Positions 1 through 8,433 of a DNA stretch of 33,362 bases are shown in pieces (the first letter of the stretch is position 1; each line of letters opens with the position of its first letter). The DNA comes from Candidatus Polarisedimenticolaceae bacterium. Lineage in GTDB: Bacteria > Pseudomonadota > Gammaproteobacteria > Chromatiales > Chromatiaceae. The stretch is taken from assembly GCA_021648685.1 (NCBI GenBank), contig JAKISI010000038.1:1-33362 (forward strand), written 5' to 3'. A program made the translations under genes and the position numbers. The notes beneath the pieces are model-generated. The model had not been told where the DNA came from, ran no database searches, and saw only the letters and a program-made list of their open reading frames with translations.

Positions 1-121
1 GCGCGGATTCCATCAGGGCCAGAGGTCATAAAGTACCTCATTTAAAGGCCGGATATATGGGAGCAATATTCTTTTTGTCACAAACGAACTTTTTCCTTGC
101 ATTGCGGGGCGAACCATATAT

Positions 122-207
122 GACCCCATGCTCGGGACCGACCCCATGCTCGGGACCCCATGCTCGGACCGACCCCATGCTCGACCCCATGCTCGACCCC
201 ATGCTCG
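122..207. repeat. Degenerate short tandem array, six copies of GACCCCATGCTCG
   Basis: Six copies of the 13-base core GACCCCATGCTCG begin near 122, 140, 154, 171, 183 and 195. The steps are 18, 14, 17, 12 and 12 bases, so the last three copies are almost perfectly head-to-tail and the first three are separated by short GGACC-type spacers. The array ends about 88 bases before ttcA. It is read as a minisatellite-like array rather than CRISPR because the units are too short and the spacers are not unique. Its function is unknown. Confidence 0.9.
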
Positions 208-294
208 CAGGCAAAGGTGTAAAAACAGTACCATCCCGCCGCGCTTCCCGTTGTAAAATAGTGCCCCAACCCGATAGCTAATTTTGGATCAATA

Positions 295-1092
295 ATGCAG
301 CAGCCTGAAACAGCGACAGAGAGAACCTCGACCAACTTCAATCGCCTGAAAAAACGGCTGGAACGCCAGGTCGGCAAGGCCATTGGTGACTTCAACATGA
401 TCGAAGAGGGCGATACGGTACTGGTCTGCCTCAGTGGCGGCAAAGACTCCTACACCATGCTGGATATTCTGCTCAATCTGCAGAAGCGCGCACCGATTGA
501 TTTCCGCATCATTGCCATGAACCTGGATCAGAAACAGCCGCTCTTTCCTGAGCAGGTGTTGCCGGGTTATCTCAGTATGCTGGGCATCGAGTATCACATC
601 ATCGAAGAGGATACCTACTCGATTGTCAAAGAGAAGGTGCCGGAGGGGAAGACCACCTGTTCGATGTGCTCCCGTCTGCGCCGTGGGGTGATCTACCGCG
701 TGGCCAAAGAGCTGGGAGCCAACAAGGTGGCGCTGGGGCACCACCGGGATGATATGGTACAGACATTGTTTCTGAATATGTTCTTTGGTGGCAAGCTGAA
801 GGGGATGCCCCCCAAGCTGCGCACGGATGATGGTGAGCTGGTGGTGATTCGCCCGCTGGCCTACTGCCGTGAGAACGAGATCATCCGCTATGCCAACCGG
901 CGTGAGTTTCCACTGATCCCCTGCAATCTCTGCGGTACGCAGGAGAACCTGCAACGGCAAAATATCAAACAGATGCTGCTGGAGTGGGAGAGGGAGTACC
1001 CCGGCCGTACCGAGTCCATCTTCCGCGCCATGCAGAATATTGCACCGTCACATCTGGCAGACAGTGCGCTGTTTGATTTCCGATCACTATAG
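295..1092 (+). CDS. ttcA: tRNA 2-thiocytidine(32) synthetase TtcA
   Basis: The product is a cytosolic ATP-dependent, iron-sulfur enzyme that thiolates cytidine 32 of certain tRNAs. The 265-residue protein has the PP-loop SGGKDS at residues 47-52, which binds ATP, and the three cluster cysteines C122, C125 (CSMC) and C213 (CNLC) at the same positions as in E. coli TtcA. It is shorter than the E. coli protein because it stops soon after the conserved LFDF segment, leaving out the variable C-terminal tail; I regard it as complete. The ATG at 295 has only a weak GGAT-like ribosome site. The gene abuts the next one directly: its TAG stop is followed at once by the ATG at 1093, so the two are probably co-transcribed. 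Confidence 0.96.
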   Translation: MQQPETATERTSTNFNRLKKRLERQVGKAIGDFNMIEEGDTVLVCLSGGKDSYTMLDILLNLQKRAPIDFRIIAMNLDQKQPLFPEQVLPGYLSMLGIEYHIIEEDTYSIVKEKVPEGKTTCSMCSRLRRGVIYRVAKELGANKVALGHHRDDMVQTLFLNMFFGGKLKGMPPKLRTDDGELVVIRPLAYCRENEIIRYANRREFPLIPCNLCGTQENLQRQNIKQMLLEWEREYPGRTESIFRAMQNIAPSHLADSALFDFRSL

Positions 1093-1701
1093 ATGATTCT
1101 CTACCTCCACGGGCTCAACAGCGCAGGCACCGCAGGCAAGGCCACTGCCCTGCGTGAGTCGCTGGCACCTGTGCCGGTTGTCAGCCCCACCTATCCGGCA
1201 CATCGACCCCGGCAGGCGGTGGCGCAGCTGAGCCAGCTGATCCGAAAGCTGATCGACCAGACACCAAGGCTGATGATCATCGGCAGCTCGATGGGCGGGT
1301 TTTATGGCCAGTATCTGGCGCGCCAGTTCCCGATTCACCATCTGATGATGATCAACCCGGCACTCAAACCCTGGGAGCTGTTGCAGCAACGCGAAGGGGA
1401 GCATCAGAATTTCGTGACTGGCGAGCGCTACTGGCTAACCGCAGAGGATATCCAGCAGACCCGCGACTATGAGATCGACAATGTGCAGGATGGTTCGCCG
1501 ACCACGCTATTTATGGACAGGGGTGATGAGACGATTGACTATCGGGTGGCGGCGGATCTCTATCGCGACACCGGGGAGCTGCTGATCTTTGAAGGGGGTG
1601 ACCACCGCTTTCAGCACCTGAAAGAGGCGATTGCGCATATCCAGAGCGCTATCCTGCCAACCGCCCAAAGATGCGGAACCCTGCCACATAGGTGCCAATA
1701 G
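1093..1701 (+). CDS. YqiA/YcfP-family alpha/beta-hydrolase (esterase)
   Basis: This 202-residue protein fits the small UPF0227/YqiA esterase family. It opens with the family hallmark ILYLHGLNS at residues 2-10 and has a nucleophile elbow GSSMG at 64-68 with S66 as the likely catalytic serine. A TLFMDRGDE segment probably supplies the acid and the GGDHRF segment the histidine. No signal peptide is visible, so it should be cytosolic, and the natural substrate is not known. The start is set by the immediately preceding ttcA stop codon. The last 53 bases overlap the 3' end of the convergent TraB-family gene, and the final residues (PTAQRCGTLPHRCQ) look non-conserved, so the end may be a late stop reading into the neighbour. 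Confidence 0.88.
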   Translation: MILYLHGLNSAGTAGKATALRESLAPVPVVSPTYPAHRPRQAVAQLSQLIRKLIDQTPRLMIIGSSMGGFYGQYLARQFPIHHLMMINPALKPWELLQQREGEHQNFVTGERYWLTAEDIQQTRDYEIDNVQDGSPTTLFMDRGDETIDYRVAADLYRDTGELLIFEGGDHRFQHLKEAIAHIQSAILPTAQRCGTLPHRCQ

Positions 1702-2842
1702 CCGAGCCTAGAGTGCTGAGGACAAAGACCAGCAGCACACGCGAGACCCGGTTCTTCCACCATCCTGTGATATGCACGGTATCCTTGCGCAGCCGGGTAA
1801 AGTCCCCCACCTCGGGTTTGCGCAGGTAGATCTCGGCGGCTGCGGTAACCATGCCGGCACCAATGGTGGGGTTGAGCGAGGTGAGTGGCGCAGCCAGAAA
1901 GGCGGTCAGCACCGTCAACGGGTGCGCCGCAGCAATCAGCGCGCCCAGCGCCGAGAGGCCGCCGTTGATCAGCACCCAGTCAGAGACAAGCTGCCAGCCC
2001 AGCTCTGGACTGCGTGAAAAACCGATGCCGAAGCCGACCAGGATCAGCGCCACGATAAACCAGGGGATCAGCTTTGGCCAACGGCTTGGTGTGGGCATCT
2101 GCTCCAGCTTCTCGATCGCCTCTGCGGGGTGGGCAATCCCGGCCTCCAGATAGCTTTGAATCCCTTTGAGATGCCCTGCACCAACGACTGCCAGCACATT
2201 CTCATGCCCATCACGCAGCACCTCTTCCAATAGCCGTGCGGCCATATACTGGTCACGCTCATCAATCAGTGGCAGATAGAGCGCCTCCTGCTCATCGGCA
2301 AACTGGGCAAAGGTGGTCTCCAGGATGTCCCCCTCTTTGAGGCGCTCGATCTCCTCCTCAGAGACCTTTTCCTGGGAGATGATGCTGGCAATCAGTCCGC
2401 TAAAGAGTGCAAAGCGCTGCCACCAGGGGACATTGTGTGAGACCCGCTTGAGGGTGATGCCGATCTCCCGGTCGATCAGCAGTATCGGACGGTGGTTATC
2501 CTGCGCTGCCTTGATCGCCTCGCGCTGCTCCGCGCCCGGTTCAATGCCAAGCTGGTCTGCCATGCGCTGCTGAAAGGCACCCAGCGCCAGACTGGCGATC
2601 ACCATCAGCACCTTCTTCTCGCGCATTACCCGGAACAGGTCCATGCGGGCGAGTGAGTCAGGATCAATCAGCGAATTGAAGCGGCTGGGACACAGCTCGA
2701 CAGCCACCGCATCATATTCATCCGTGGCCAGCAGCTGCTTGACCTTCTCTGCACTGGCGTGCGAAACATGGGCGGTGCCCAACAGCGTGATGCGGCTGTT
2801 TCCGATCTGAATATCAACTACGGGTTCCTGGTCATCACTCAT
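1649..2842 (-). CDS. TraB/PrgY-family membrane protein
   Basis: The 397-residue product begins MSDDQEPVVD at 2842; the reading frame is open further upstream to 3037, but that extension looks like non-coding sequence. The N-terminal half is the TraB/GumN-like domain, with LLGTAHVS near the start, AVELCPSRF after it, and VVGAGHLKGI near residue 235. These carry the family's conserved histidines and glutamate. The C-terminal third (from PSRWPKLIPWF onward) holds several hydrophobic segments, as in the TraB/PrgY proteins that in enterococci counter peptide pheromone. In proteobacteria the role is unknown; a metal-dependent peptidase-like fold has been suggested for the superfamily. The gene converges on the yqiA-like gene and overlaps it by 53 bases. 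Confidence 0.9.
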   Translation of the reverse strand: MSDDQEPVVDIQIGNSRITLLGTAHVSHASAEKVKQLLATDEYDAVAVELCPSRFNSLIDPDSLARMDLFRVMREKKVLMVIASLALGAFQQRMADQLGIEPGAEQREAIKAAQDNHRPILLIDREIGITLKRVSHNVPWWQRFALFSGLIASIISQEKVSEEEIERLKEGDILETTFAQFADEQEALYLPLIDERDQYMAARLLEEVLRDGHENVLAVVGAGHLKGIQSYLEAGIAHPAEAIEKLEQMPTPSRWPKLIPWFIVALILVGFGIGFSRSPELGWQLVSDWVLINGGLSALGALIAAAHPLTVLTAFLAAPLTSLNPTIGAGMVTAAAEIYLRKPEVGDFTRLRKDTVHITGWWKNRVSRVLLVFVLSTLGSAIGTYVAGFRIFGRLAG

Positions 2843-3013
2843 GGTTCTGGCGCCGCTTCTGAATTTTGGATCTGATAAAGAGAGACATGATAGCAGGATG
2901 CAGGGCGCTTCTGTGGTCAAATAGCGATTGCCGGGCAAAACCCTGCGGCTTGACGCCACCTCGCATGGGTGCCATAACATGAGCCACATTCCGCCGCGTA
3001 ACCGGGAAACACA

Positions 3014-3463
3014 ATGCCAAGCTTTTCTGCCCGTCATCTCCCCCTGCTTTTAGTGGCCGTATTGCTTGCGGGCTGCCAAACCATTGAGACCAAAGCCCGG
3101 CAGGTATCGCTTGATAAGGTACTGCATGCGTATGAAACCGCAATACGCTGGAGCTATATCCACCAGGCCTACAGCCTGATGCGACCTGAGCGGCTCAAAG
3201 AGATCGAGATCCCCCAGGGGCTGGAGAATATCAAGGTGACCCATTACGAGGTGCTGGAGCCTGCGGTCAGTAACCCAAAGAGCGACACAGCGACACAGGT
3301 GGCATTTGTCAGCTATGTTGAAAAGAATCGGCAGCAGGAGAAGAGACTTACCGACCACCAGCTATGGGAGTATGATAAAAAAGCCAAACGCTGGTATCTG
3401 ATCAGCGATATCCCGGCTTTTATCGTTCAGCCCAAGATGCGAGTTGTACCACCGGGTCAATAG
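3014..3463 (+). CDS. Small lipoprotein of unknown function
   Basis: The 149-residue product has a lipoprotein signal: a basic N-terminus, a hydrophobic core and the lipobox LLAGC with C21 as the lipidated residue. The rest is a single small domain rich in charged residues, with a YDKKAKRWYLISDIPAF segment near the C-terminus that resembles the NTF2-like or DUF4440-like small lipoproteins that end with a W-Y strand; that comparison is weak. It is divergent from the TraB-family gene, with 171 bases between the two starts, and is followed 10 bases later by the permease gene, probably in the same transcript. The ATG at 3014 fits the signal peptide well. Confidence 0.8.
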   Translation: MPSFSARHLPLLLVAVLLAGCQTIETKARQVSLDKVLHAYETAIRWSYIHQAYSLMRPERLKEIEIPQGLENIKVTHYEVLEPAVSNPKSDTATQVAFVSYVEKNRQQEKRLTDHQLWEYDKKAKRWYLISDIPAFIVQPKMRVVPPGQ

Positions 3464-3473
3464 GTTACCGCTG

Positions 3474-4532
3474 ATGCACCACCCGCAAAAATTTCCCTCC
3501 TCGGCCACCTTTATGGTCACCGCAGCCGCCTTTGTGATCCTGGTTGCCGGTCTGCGCGAGGCACAAACCTTGCTGGTGCCTTTTCTGCTCTCGGCCTTTA
3601 TCGCCATCATTGCCATGCCGCCGCTGGTCTTTCTGCAACACCGACACATCCCGAAAGGGGTGGCGCTGACGCTGGTCATCGGTGGCGTGGTGGGTATCGG
3701 CATGCTGATGGGGGCGCTGGTGGGCAGTGCAGTGGATGACTTCTCGGCACAGCTGCCCAGCTATCAGGCAAAGCTTGAGGTACAGATGGGGGGGCTCCTG
3801 AGCTGGCTGGCCGGGATGGGCATCGAGGTCTCCCGCGAGGTGGTCAATAGCCTGCTCGATCCGGCCAAGGCGATGAAGATGGCGGCGCAAGGGCTGAATA
3901 CCCTTGGTGGGCTGCTCACCAACGCCTTTCTGATCCTGCTTACCGTCATCTTTATCCTGCTGGAGGCCTCCAGTTTTCCGGCCAAGCTGCATCGGATCTT
4001 CGATGATCCAGAGCACTCCTTCAGCCAGCTCGAGCGGTTTACCGACAACATCAAACACTACATGGCCATCAAGACCGGCACCAGCCTGTTGACGGGCATC
4101 GTGGTTGCCATCTGGCTCTGGGTGATCGGTGTCGACTACCCCGTGCTGTGGGGCACACTGGCCTTTCTGCTCAACTATGTACCCAATATCGGTTCCATTA
4201 TTGCAGCCATCCCGGCACTGCTGCTGGCACTGGTACAGCTTGGCCCCGGTGCGGCGCTCTGGTCTGGTCTAGGCTATCTGGTGGTGAACAGCCTGGTGGG
4301 TAATGTCATCGAACCCCGCTTCATGGGGCGCGGCCTGGGGCTGTCAACCCTGGTGGTCTTTCTCTCACTGGTCTTTTGGGGCTGGGTGCTTGGCCCGGTG
4401 GGGATGTTCCTCTCGGTGCCACTGACCATGACCCTCAAGATAGCACTGGACAGCAGTGAGGAGACCCGCTGGATGGCCATCCTGCTCGGCTCTGAGGCGG
4501 ATGAAGGCAAGGCTGGCAAGAGCAGACATTAG
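3474..4532 (+). CDS. AI-2E family transporter (PerM/TqsA-like permease)
   Basis: The 352-residue inner-membrane protein has the arrangement of this family. Paired hydrophobic segments lie near the N-terminus (FMVTAAAFVILVAGL and LLSAFIAIIAMPPLVFL), followed by a longer soluble stretch and a C-terminal cluster of membrane segments. That cluster includes the conserved LNYVPNIGSIIAAIPALLLAL and FWGWVLGPVGMFLSVPLT stretches. Family members export autoinducer-2 or act as ion or solute permeases, and the substrate cannot be told from sequence. I chose the ATG at 3474; a TTG at 3444 is in frame but lies inside the preceding gene and lacks a ribosome site. No clear terminator follows. Confidence 0.9.
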   Translation: MHHPQKFPSSATFMVTAAAFVILVAGLREAQTLLVPFLLSAFIAIIAMPPLVFLQHRHIPKGVALTLVIGGVVGIGMLMGALVGSAVDDFSAQLPSYQAKLEVQMGGLLSWLAGMGIEVSREVVNSLLDPAKAMKMAAQGLNTLGGLLTNAFLILLTVIFILLEASSFPAKLHRIFDDPEHSFSQLERFTDNIKHYMAIKTGTSLLTGIVVAIWLWVIGVDYPVLWGTLAFLLNYVPNIGSIIAAIPALLLALVQLGPGAALWSGLGYLVVNSLVGNVIEPRFMGRGLGLSTLVVFLSLVFWGWVLGPVGMFLSVPLTMTLKIALDSSEETRWMAILLGSEADEGKAGKSRH

Positions 4533-4677
4533 CCCCCTTTTTGTGTCTCCACCATGTACTGCCCTGTTGTCATCATGCACCTCTAAATAGAGAGGTCGAG
4601 GGGTGATTTACCTCATTTTCAACTATGCGATATTGAGTGGGCAGGCATAGACCAAAAAAATTATGGGTGCATGAGCT

Positions 4678-4690
4678 AAACCTGCCATAC
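4678..4690 (+). promoter_or_regulatory. Shared upstream motif, site A (AAACCTGCCATAC)
   Basis: This 13-base element lies 66 bases before the ATG of the first island gene. It matches the pattern AAnCC(AA/TG)CCATA that also occurs before three other secreted-protein genes in the island. Its role, whether an activator site or a promoter element, is inferred only from recurrence. Confidence 0.3.
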
Positions 4691-4755
4691 CAGTTATCAG
4701 GGAATAAATTTAAAGTTTGATCTACCCATATGAAATAACAAGGAATCAGAATGCT

Positions 4756-6117
4756 ATGCTGAAATTCATTATTAGTTTTATCGCTGCAAGCGCTATTTTG
4801 ATCAGTGTAACCGGGTGTAACACAACTTCAAAGGGGGGAGCAGCATATACCAGTGACGAGAGAGGGTTGCACAACTACAAGGTGCCGGACTCCACAGCGA
4901 AAGAGCGGCTTATTCTTTATGGTGGCTTTGGACTCCTACATGGCAAAGCTCAACCAGAGTTCACCAAGATTTGGAAAGCAAAAAATTACCAGCACCAAGA
5001 ACTTCGTGGTCGTTTGGAGAGGGCTGCAATTAAAGCAATTCGCAGTGCCGACCTACCGATATCCAATTATCCTGTAGCAGTATCAAATGATGATGTTCTG
5101 AACATTCTTTCAGATCGAACCGGTAAAAAACATCAATGGGTCAAATTTGAGGATATTGAAAAATACTTTTCACGAGTTTATGTACTCATTGTCACTGCTG
5201 GATTAGAGTTACATGCAGTGGTTCCTTACCGGTCACGTGAATTCAAGCAGTATGGACACCATTTCATATCAGGAGCCAGTGCAATGCTTGTGGAGTTAGG
5301 TGGTGATCTGGGTGGTTCTCGTGTGATCTTATCAACCACTGCACTCCGCGAGATTGAGGAGCGCCGCACGAAGCAGACCTTGGATCCTGGAGAACTCACA
5401 GCAAAGTTTGCCATCGCATATGAAAAGGCTGCTGTGGCAGCTATTGAAGACCTACATCAACTTGCACAAGTGCGTGGACTGGAAGCCATTGATGAGTTGA
5501 GTGACCGAAGCATGGTAACTAGCGTGATTATAGATGATAAAGTTGCACGGGATCTATTTAATTTTCAATCTGCTAAAACTGATCTAAGTTGCCGTATATC
5601 TACTCCCTGTCAGCTTAACAGTGCTAGCTGTACACAACTTGCCAGTCTAATTGCACACAAATCCACAGAAGTGCTCGGTCGCCAGGGGGATATTATGTTG
5701 CCACCATTACGCTGGGCAGCATGGGGTGGGTTAGCCGGAGAACACACAGCTGTAACTCTTGGTCTCTCACGTGGTATTGATGTCATAGAAGATACCATCA
5801 AGATCAATGTCTCAGATCGCTCCGCAGATAAAAAAGTTGCAGGTATACTAAATGGTGTAGGCCATGATGATAATGAGGTAAAAGGCACGAAAAAGTTATT
5901 CCACCGATCTCACATTGCATCTCTAAGATTTTGCCATTATACAACTGACCCCTTTGATAGTGACAAGGTTTTATTGCGGCAAGTTGGTAATTCCTTTAAC
6001 AATGGTAATAATGCAAACCAGGAACTCCGGGTTATTGGAGAGTTACCTAACCCACCAGATGTAGAACGCGCCTTTAAGATCATGAGTATTTGGAATGCTT
6101 TGGAGAGTTATAAATGA
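4756..6117 (+). CDS. Island lipoprotein of unknown function
   Basis: From the ATG at 4756 the product is 453 residues, with a clear lipoprotein signal: MLKFIISFIAASAILISVTGC, in which C21 follows the lipobox VTG. A TTG at 4717 is in frame, but starting there would put an odd extension before the signal; AAGGA at about 4740 is a modest ribosome site for 4756. I do not recognise the family. A central stretch (VILSTTALREIEERRTKQTLDPGE followed by an alanine-rich helix ending in AAIEDLHQL) is reminiscent of secreted FlgT/CsgG-like alpha-beta proteins, weakly. There are scattered cysteines after residue 290. The stop overlaps the next start as ATGA, so the two are translationally coupled. Codon use is more AT-rich than in the left flank. 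Confidence 0.85.
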   Translation: MLKFIISFIAASAILISVTGCNTTSKGGAAYTSDERGLHNYKVPDSTAKERLILYGGFGLLHGKAQPEFTKIWKAKNYQHQELRGRLERAAIKAIRSADLPISNYPVAVSNDDVLNILSDRTGKKHQWVKFEDIEKYFSRVYVLIVTAGLELHAVVPYRSREFKQYGHHFISGASAMLVELGGDLGGSRVILSTTALREIEERRTKQTLDPGELTAKFAIAYEKAAVAAIEDLHQLAQVRGLEAIDELSDRSMVTSVIIDDKVARDLFNFQSAKTDLSCRISTPCQLNSASCTQLASLIAHKSTEVLGRQGDIMLPPLRWAAWGGLAGEHTAVTLGLSRGIDVIEDTIKINVSDRSADKKVAGILNGVGHDDNEVKGTKKLFHRSHIASLRFCHYTTDPFDSDKVLLRQVGNSFNNGNNANQELRVIGELPNPPDVERAFKIMSIWNALESYK

Positions 6118-7148
6118 ACATTGAACAGCGAAGCACCCCCTTACGCTATCACCTCAAAACTGCTGTGGTGCTAACGTATGCAAAGCTAACAGTACAGATG
6201 TCTATGCTTGCATTTGCTGTACTCATTGGAATGGGCACTTCAGCACTTGCAGAATCAATCCCTTATACCTTAACAGTAAAAGGTAATATGAATAATGGGT
6301 TACAAGCGTGTGGGGGAGATGCTATAGCGTTTGTTGAGCGTGATGGAGTACGAAAAATGGCAGAAAATTTAAATGGAGGGCATAGCCATAAGACAGATGC
6401 TGTTGCAGATCAGGCTCATACATGCTGTGTCAAAGGTAGTAAATTCCTGAAAGGCCCAATAGATTTGGGGAATGGAACATGTGAGTCAATTGTAAAAGTA
6501 CGAATTAGTGAACATAAAGTTAAAGATGCGTTACGCAAATATGAAGAGAATCGAATTCGTAAAGGTAAATCATTGGTTGTTGGTAGCGTCATTCGCTTTA
6601 TGGTGGATGGCAAGCCCGTTGGCCAGTCAGCACATTTTAATCCATTAGCCGCTATTGCAGCATTTGAGGAGGAATTTCAGAAATATGGTTTTCGGAATGT
6701 TAATCTGACCGTGCTACTTGAGGACTTCTCCCTTCAAAGATTTGGTAAAACCTGTGCAATTGATGGAGAAACTGTCACAGATTGCACAGCATTTGAAGCC
6801 TATGAAGGTGCTGTACAAACAGTATTAGATCGTACCCGTTGGGCGCAGCATAATAACATCCTTGATGTACAGGCATTGGGTAATGGCGGTTGGATTGCTA
6901 TTGGTGAAGTAGCGGTTAAGCGAGAGGGGCGAGATCCCAGTCAGATGCTATATATAGCCGCTGTAGATACTACAGTCCGTCTTTATCGTATTTCTGATGG
7001 AAAGATACTTGCAGCAAGTCCTGATCGTGCTAAAACAAATGGCGGCGATCAAAATACTGCTATTCAAAAAGTTATGCTTGCCAGTATCAACAAAGTAGCC
7101 GAAAAGCTTGCTGGTCTGCTCCACGAGAGCGAACAGAAGATACATTAA
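6114..7148 (+). CDS. Island periplasmic protein, possible CsgG/FlgT-like fold
   Basis: The product is 344 residues with a Sec signal whose n-region is unusually long. The hydrophobic core covers about residues 30-45 and cleavage is predicted after ALA at 46. Starts at M29 or M31 would give a more normal signal, but the ATG at 6114 overlaps the upstream stop and has GGAG about 8 bases before it. The C-terminal 70 residues (MLYIAAVDTTVRLYRISDGKI, then a long helix rich in A, K and L) have the strand-helix layout seen in the CsgG/TolB-N/FlgT-type domains of envelope proteins. That is an inference from pattern, not a recognised match. Several cysteines, including a CC pair near residue 102, would be in an oxidising compartment. 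Confidence 0.82.
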   Translation: MNIEQRSTPLRYHLKTAVVLTYAKLTVQMSMLAFAVLIGMGTSALAESIPYTLTVKGNMNNGLQACGGDAIAFVERDGVRKMAENLNGGHSHKTDAVADQAHTCCVKGSKFLKGPIDLGNGTCESIVKVRISEHKVKDALRKYEENRIRKGKSLVVGSVIRFMVDGKPVGQSAHFNPLAAIAAFEEEFQKYGFRNVNLTVLLEDFSLQRFGKTCAIDGETVTDCTAFEAYEGAVQTVLDRTRWAQHNNILDVQALGNGGWIAIGEVAVKREGRDPSQMLYIAAVDTTVRLYRISDGKILAASPDRAKTNGGDQNTAIQKVMLASINKVAEKLAGLLHESEQKIH

Positions 7149-7186
7149 TTTAGAGAGCAGAGTGACAGATTTAAAATATTCCGCCT

Positions 7187-7199
7187 AAACCAACCATAA
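7187..7199 (+). promoter_or_regulatory. Shared upstream motif, site B (AAACCAACCATAA)
   Basis: The element is preceded six bases earlier by AAAATATT and followed, after exactly 46 bases from its final ATA, by the ATG at 7245. Site C before the next gene has the same AAAATATT, the same core and the same 46-base distance. Confidence 0.4.
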
Positions 7200-7244
7200 C
7201 TTGTGGTACCACATAATAAGATTTTACTTTAAAAGGGGATTTAC

Positions 7245-8336
7245 ATGCTCACAAAGAATATTACACGCTCTGCCAAGATTGTTGGCCTTGCTTGCCTATT
7301 GCCTACTTTATTACAGGCGACAAATGCAGCTGCAGCAGAAAATTACACAAACTCACTTTATGAGGTGGTGAGAAATTCTGGTGAAGCAGGGCGAGATGAA
7401 CTCTGCCTTGCAGCTAAAAAGGCAACTGATTCGGTAGCCTCAACTGGCTTTCTAGGCAAGCTTGAAATATTAGCTTCAGAGGCAACAACCCAGGTAACAG
7501 CAGCCTTTTTTAGCAAATCTGTATATTGTGGCAAGAACATCATTAGCAGCATGCTGCAAACAGGTGCAGAGATAGACTTGGCAGTAGCTTTGGCTGCAGG
7601 TTCACTTCATTCATCTTTGATTGCACTTGACTATAAAGAGGAGGATCTTCATGAACTGGCAAGAATCAAAAAAGCTGAAGTTGGAACACGCTTTACAGGG
7701 CAAGCGTTAGGTAATACTGAGAGCAACTCTGAAGTAATTCAACGCTGGGCATCACAGCTTTCCAGTGCAATTGCCGATCGAAAGGAGTCCCCTCTGGGTG
7801 CGGATGCCAAGAAAGCATTAGCAAAAGCAGCGGGTAATGTTCGGGGAGCCATTTTTCACCAGACAAAGGCATTGATTGGCTCCTACGTGATAAAGGAGTT
7901 CATAGAGTCTACACCAGAAGAGCAAATTATTGCACTTGTAGTGCGGCATAAGGATAAAGGATTAACAAAAGATTTTTTCCAAAAAATGCCATCCAGAACT
8001 TTGAGTGTTGTAAGTAACGTGGGGCATACCATTCAGGCTATGCAATCAATGGAAAAGGTTCTAGACGACAGTGAACTCAAGGCCATCATTGAGATAACTG
8101 GCGAAGCAGCCATTGAGCAAGAACGAAAAGAGAGTCTTGCAGTTGCCAAACGAATCGAAGAAAAATCATCTTTTGCTAGCCTTTCGACGACGCCAGAACA
8201 GATAAAGATCGCCAAAAATGAAACTAAAGAACCAGATGCCAATGCACCATCAAATACTGAATCAGGTGGTTTGAATCCTATTGGTGACATGGTTGATGGC
8301 GCTACTAACCTTGTCAAAAAGGTATTTCCTTGGTAG
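7245..8336 (+). CDS. Island periplasmic protein of unknown function
   Basis: The 363-residue product has a Sec signal with cleavage expected after the alanine run at about residue 31. A good ribosome site (AAAAGGGG) precedes the ATG at 7245. The mature part looks mainly helical, rich in A, K, E and S, with no motif I recognise. The tail after about residue 300 is low-complexity and charged (KNETKEPDANAPSNTESGG), followed by a short GDMVDGATNLVKKVF helix. It could be a periplasmic helical adaptor. It has its own upstream motif (site B) and is separated by about 100 bases from both neighbours, so it may be a separate transcription unit. Confidence 0.8.
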   Translation: MLTKNITRSAKIVGLACLLPTLLQATNAAAAENYTNSLYEVVRNSGEAGRDELCLAAKKATDSVASTGFLGKLEILASEATTQVTAAFFSKSVYCGKNIISSMLQTGAEIDLAVALAAGSLHSSLIALDYKEEDLHELARIKKAEVGTRFTGQALGNTESNSEVIQRWASQLSSAIADRKESPLGADAKKALAKAAGNVRGAIFHQTKALIGSYVIKEFIESTPEEQIIALVVRHKDKGLTKDFFQKMPSRTLSVVSNVGHTIQAMQSMEKVLDDSELKAIIEITGEAAIEQERKESLAVAKRIEEKSSFASLSTTPEQIKIAKNETKEPDANAPSNTESGGLNPIGDMVDGATNLVKKVFPW

Positions 8337-8375
8337 GAAAGCTAAAAACTTTGATTTAGCAGAAAATATTTACCA

Positions 8376-8388
8376 AAACCAACCATAG
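8376..8388 (+). promoter_or_regulatory. Shared upstream motif, site C (AAACCAACCATAG)
   Basis: This copy of the motif is five bases after an AAAATATT and has 46 bases between its ATA and the ATG at 8434, the same layout as site B. Two copies with identical spacing to the start codon argue for a functional site and against chance. Confidence 0.4.
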
Positions 8389-8433
8389 CAATAAATACAG
8401 ACAACAAACATTAACACCATGAGGAGAATTATA

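Noticed and set aside
122-207. Possible CRISPR array from repeated GACCCCATGCTCG
   Set aside because: Units are 13 bases, spacers are 0-5 bases and non-unique, and no cas gene is nearby.
13-443. Open frames through the repeat array on both strands (RAWG and DPML repeats)
   Set aside because: The repetitive peptide follows from the DNA repeat; there is no ribosome site and one frame runs antisense to ttcA.
2843-3037. N-terminal extension of the TraB-family protein
   Set aside because: The extension lacks family similarity and overlaps the divergent lipoprotein gene start; MSDDQ at 2842 is the natural start.
4533-4755. Left island edge searched for a tRNA end, integrase or terminator
   Set aside because: Only a 5-bp stem near 4580-4595 and AT-rich sequence were found; apart from motif site A nothing is supportable.
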